From the NCBI RefSeq assembly GCF_001431465.1, contig NZ_LDJJ01000037.1, forward strand, positions 36,441 through 100,440: a stretch of 64,000 nucleotides of DNA, read 5' to 3'. This document shows positions 63,966 to 64,000 of this stretch, in pieces (positions within the stretch are counted from its first letter, which is position 1; the number at the start of each line of letters is the position of its first letter). A model generated the notes under the pieces. It was not told the origin of the DNA and ran no database searches. It was given only the letters and a program-made list of their open reading frames with translations. The position numbers and the translations under genes were made by a program. This DNA is from Stenotrophomonas terrae. GTDB lineage: Bacteria > Pseudomonadota > Gammaproteobacteria > Xanthomonadales > Xanthomonadaceae.

Positions 63966-64000
63966 ACAGATCCATCAAACACAGCAGAGCTCACCCCTCC

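Overview
The window looks like a chromosomal segment of a Xanthomonadaceae bacterium, most likely Stenotrophomonas. It is GC-rich throughout. Its proteins and gene orders are of Xanthomonas/Stenotrophomonas type: rpoN-hpf-ptsN-hprK-rapZ with a mannose-type EIIA, HPr and EI; holB-pilZ; pilT/pilU; and soxR beside an MFS pump. Its intergenic regions are full of short palindromes starting with GTAG, which match the SMAG repeats described for S. maltophilia. This genus call is inference; no rRNA or marker was compared.

Layout of 0-28.6 kb: purine synthesis (purM, purN); two DUF3108 periplasmic proteins; murA and a BolA protein; then kdsD-kdsC-lptC-lptA-lptB (Kdo synthesis and LPS transport), with a foreign-looking 64-codon secreted protein between lptA and lptB. 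This is followed by rpoN, hpf and a regulatory PTS that has no sugar permease in the window, then mgtE. After that come pyrB-ruvX-algH, tag, the twitching-motility ATPases pilU and pilT, and yggS-proC.

Layout of 28.6-39.5 kb: an accessory stretch. It holds a DUF4426 lipoprotein, an unusual ABC ATPase fused to a dual-specificity phosphatase next to a roadblock-like protein, the soxR/mfsA redox-drug efflux pair with a clear SoxR operator, a lipase-like lipoprotein overlapping a DUF4105 membrane protein, an NTF2-like protein, a general stress flavoprotein, a small six-cysteine secreted peptide and a DUF4304 protein.

Layout of about 39.7-46.5 kb: a mobile island next to tRNA-Val(CAC). Its left half carries a winged-helix protein with five iteron-like repeats and an AT-rich tract, an AlpA-like HTH protein, an HK97-type major capsid protein, a candidate packaging site and a terminase small subunit. 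I see no integrase, portal, protease or large terminase. Its right half is a lower-GC three-gene minus-strand operon: a large unknown protein with a coiled coil and a HicA-like C-terminus, a HipA-like kinase, and a HipA-N-like/HIRAN protein. Each gene contains a long G run. This is the best candidate for an undescribed system, either defence or toxin-antitoxin, carried by a capsid-encoding satellite.

Layout of 46.5-64 kb: core genes again. These are pilZ, holB, mltG, pabB, the fatty-acid cluster fabF-acpP-fabG-fabD-(repeats)-fabH-rpmF-yceD, maf, a GT39-like membrane glycosyltransferase, the moxR-DUF58-transglutaminase set and an Slp lipoprotein.
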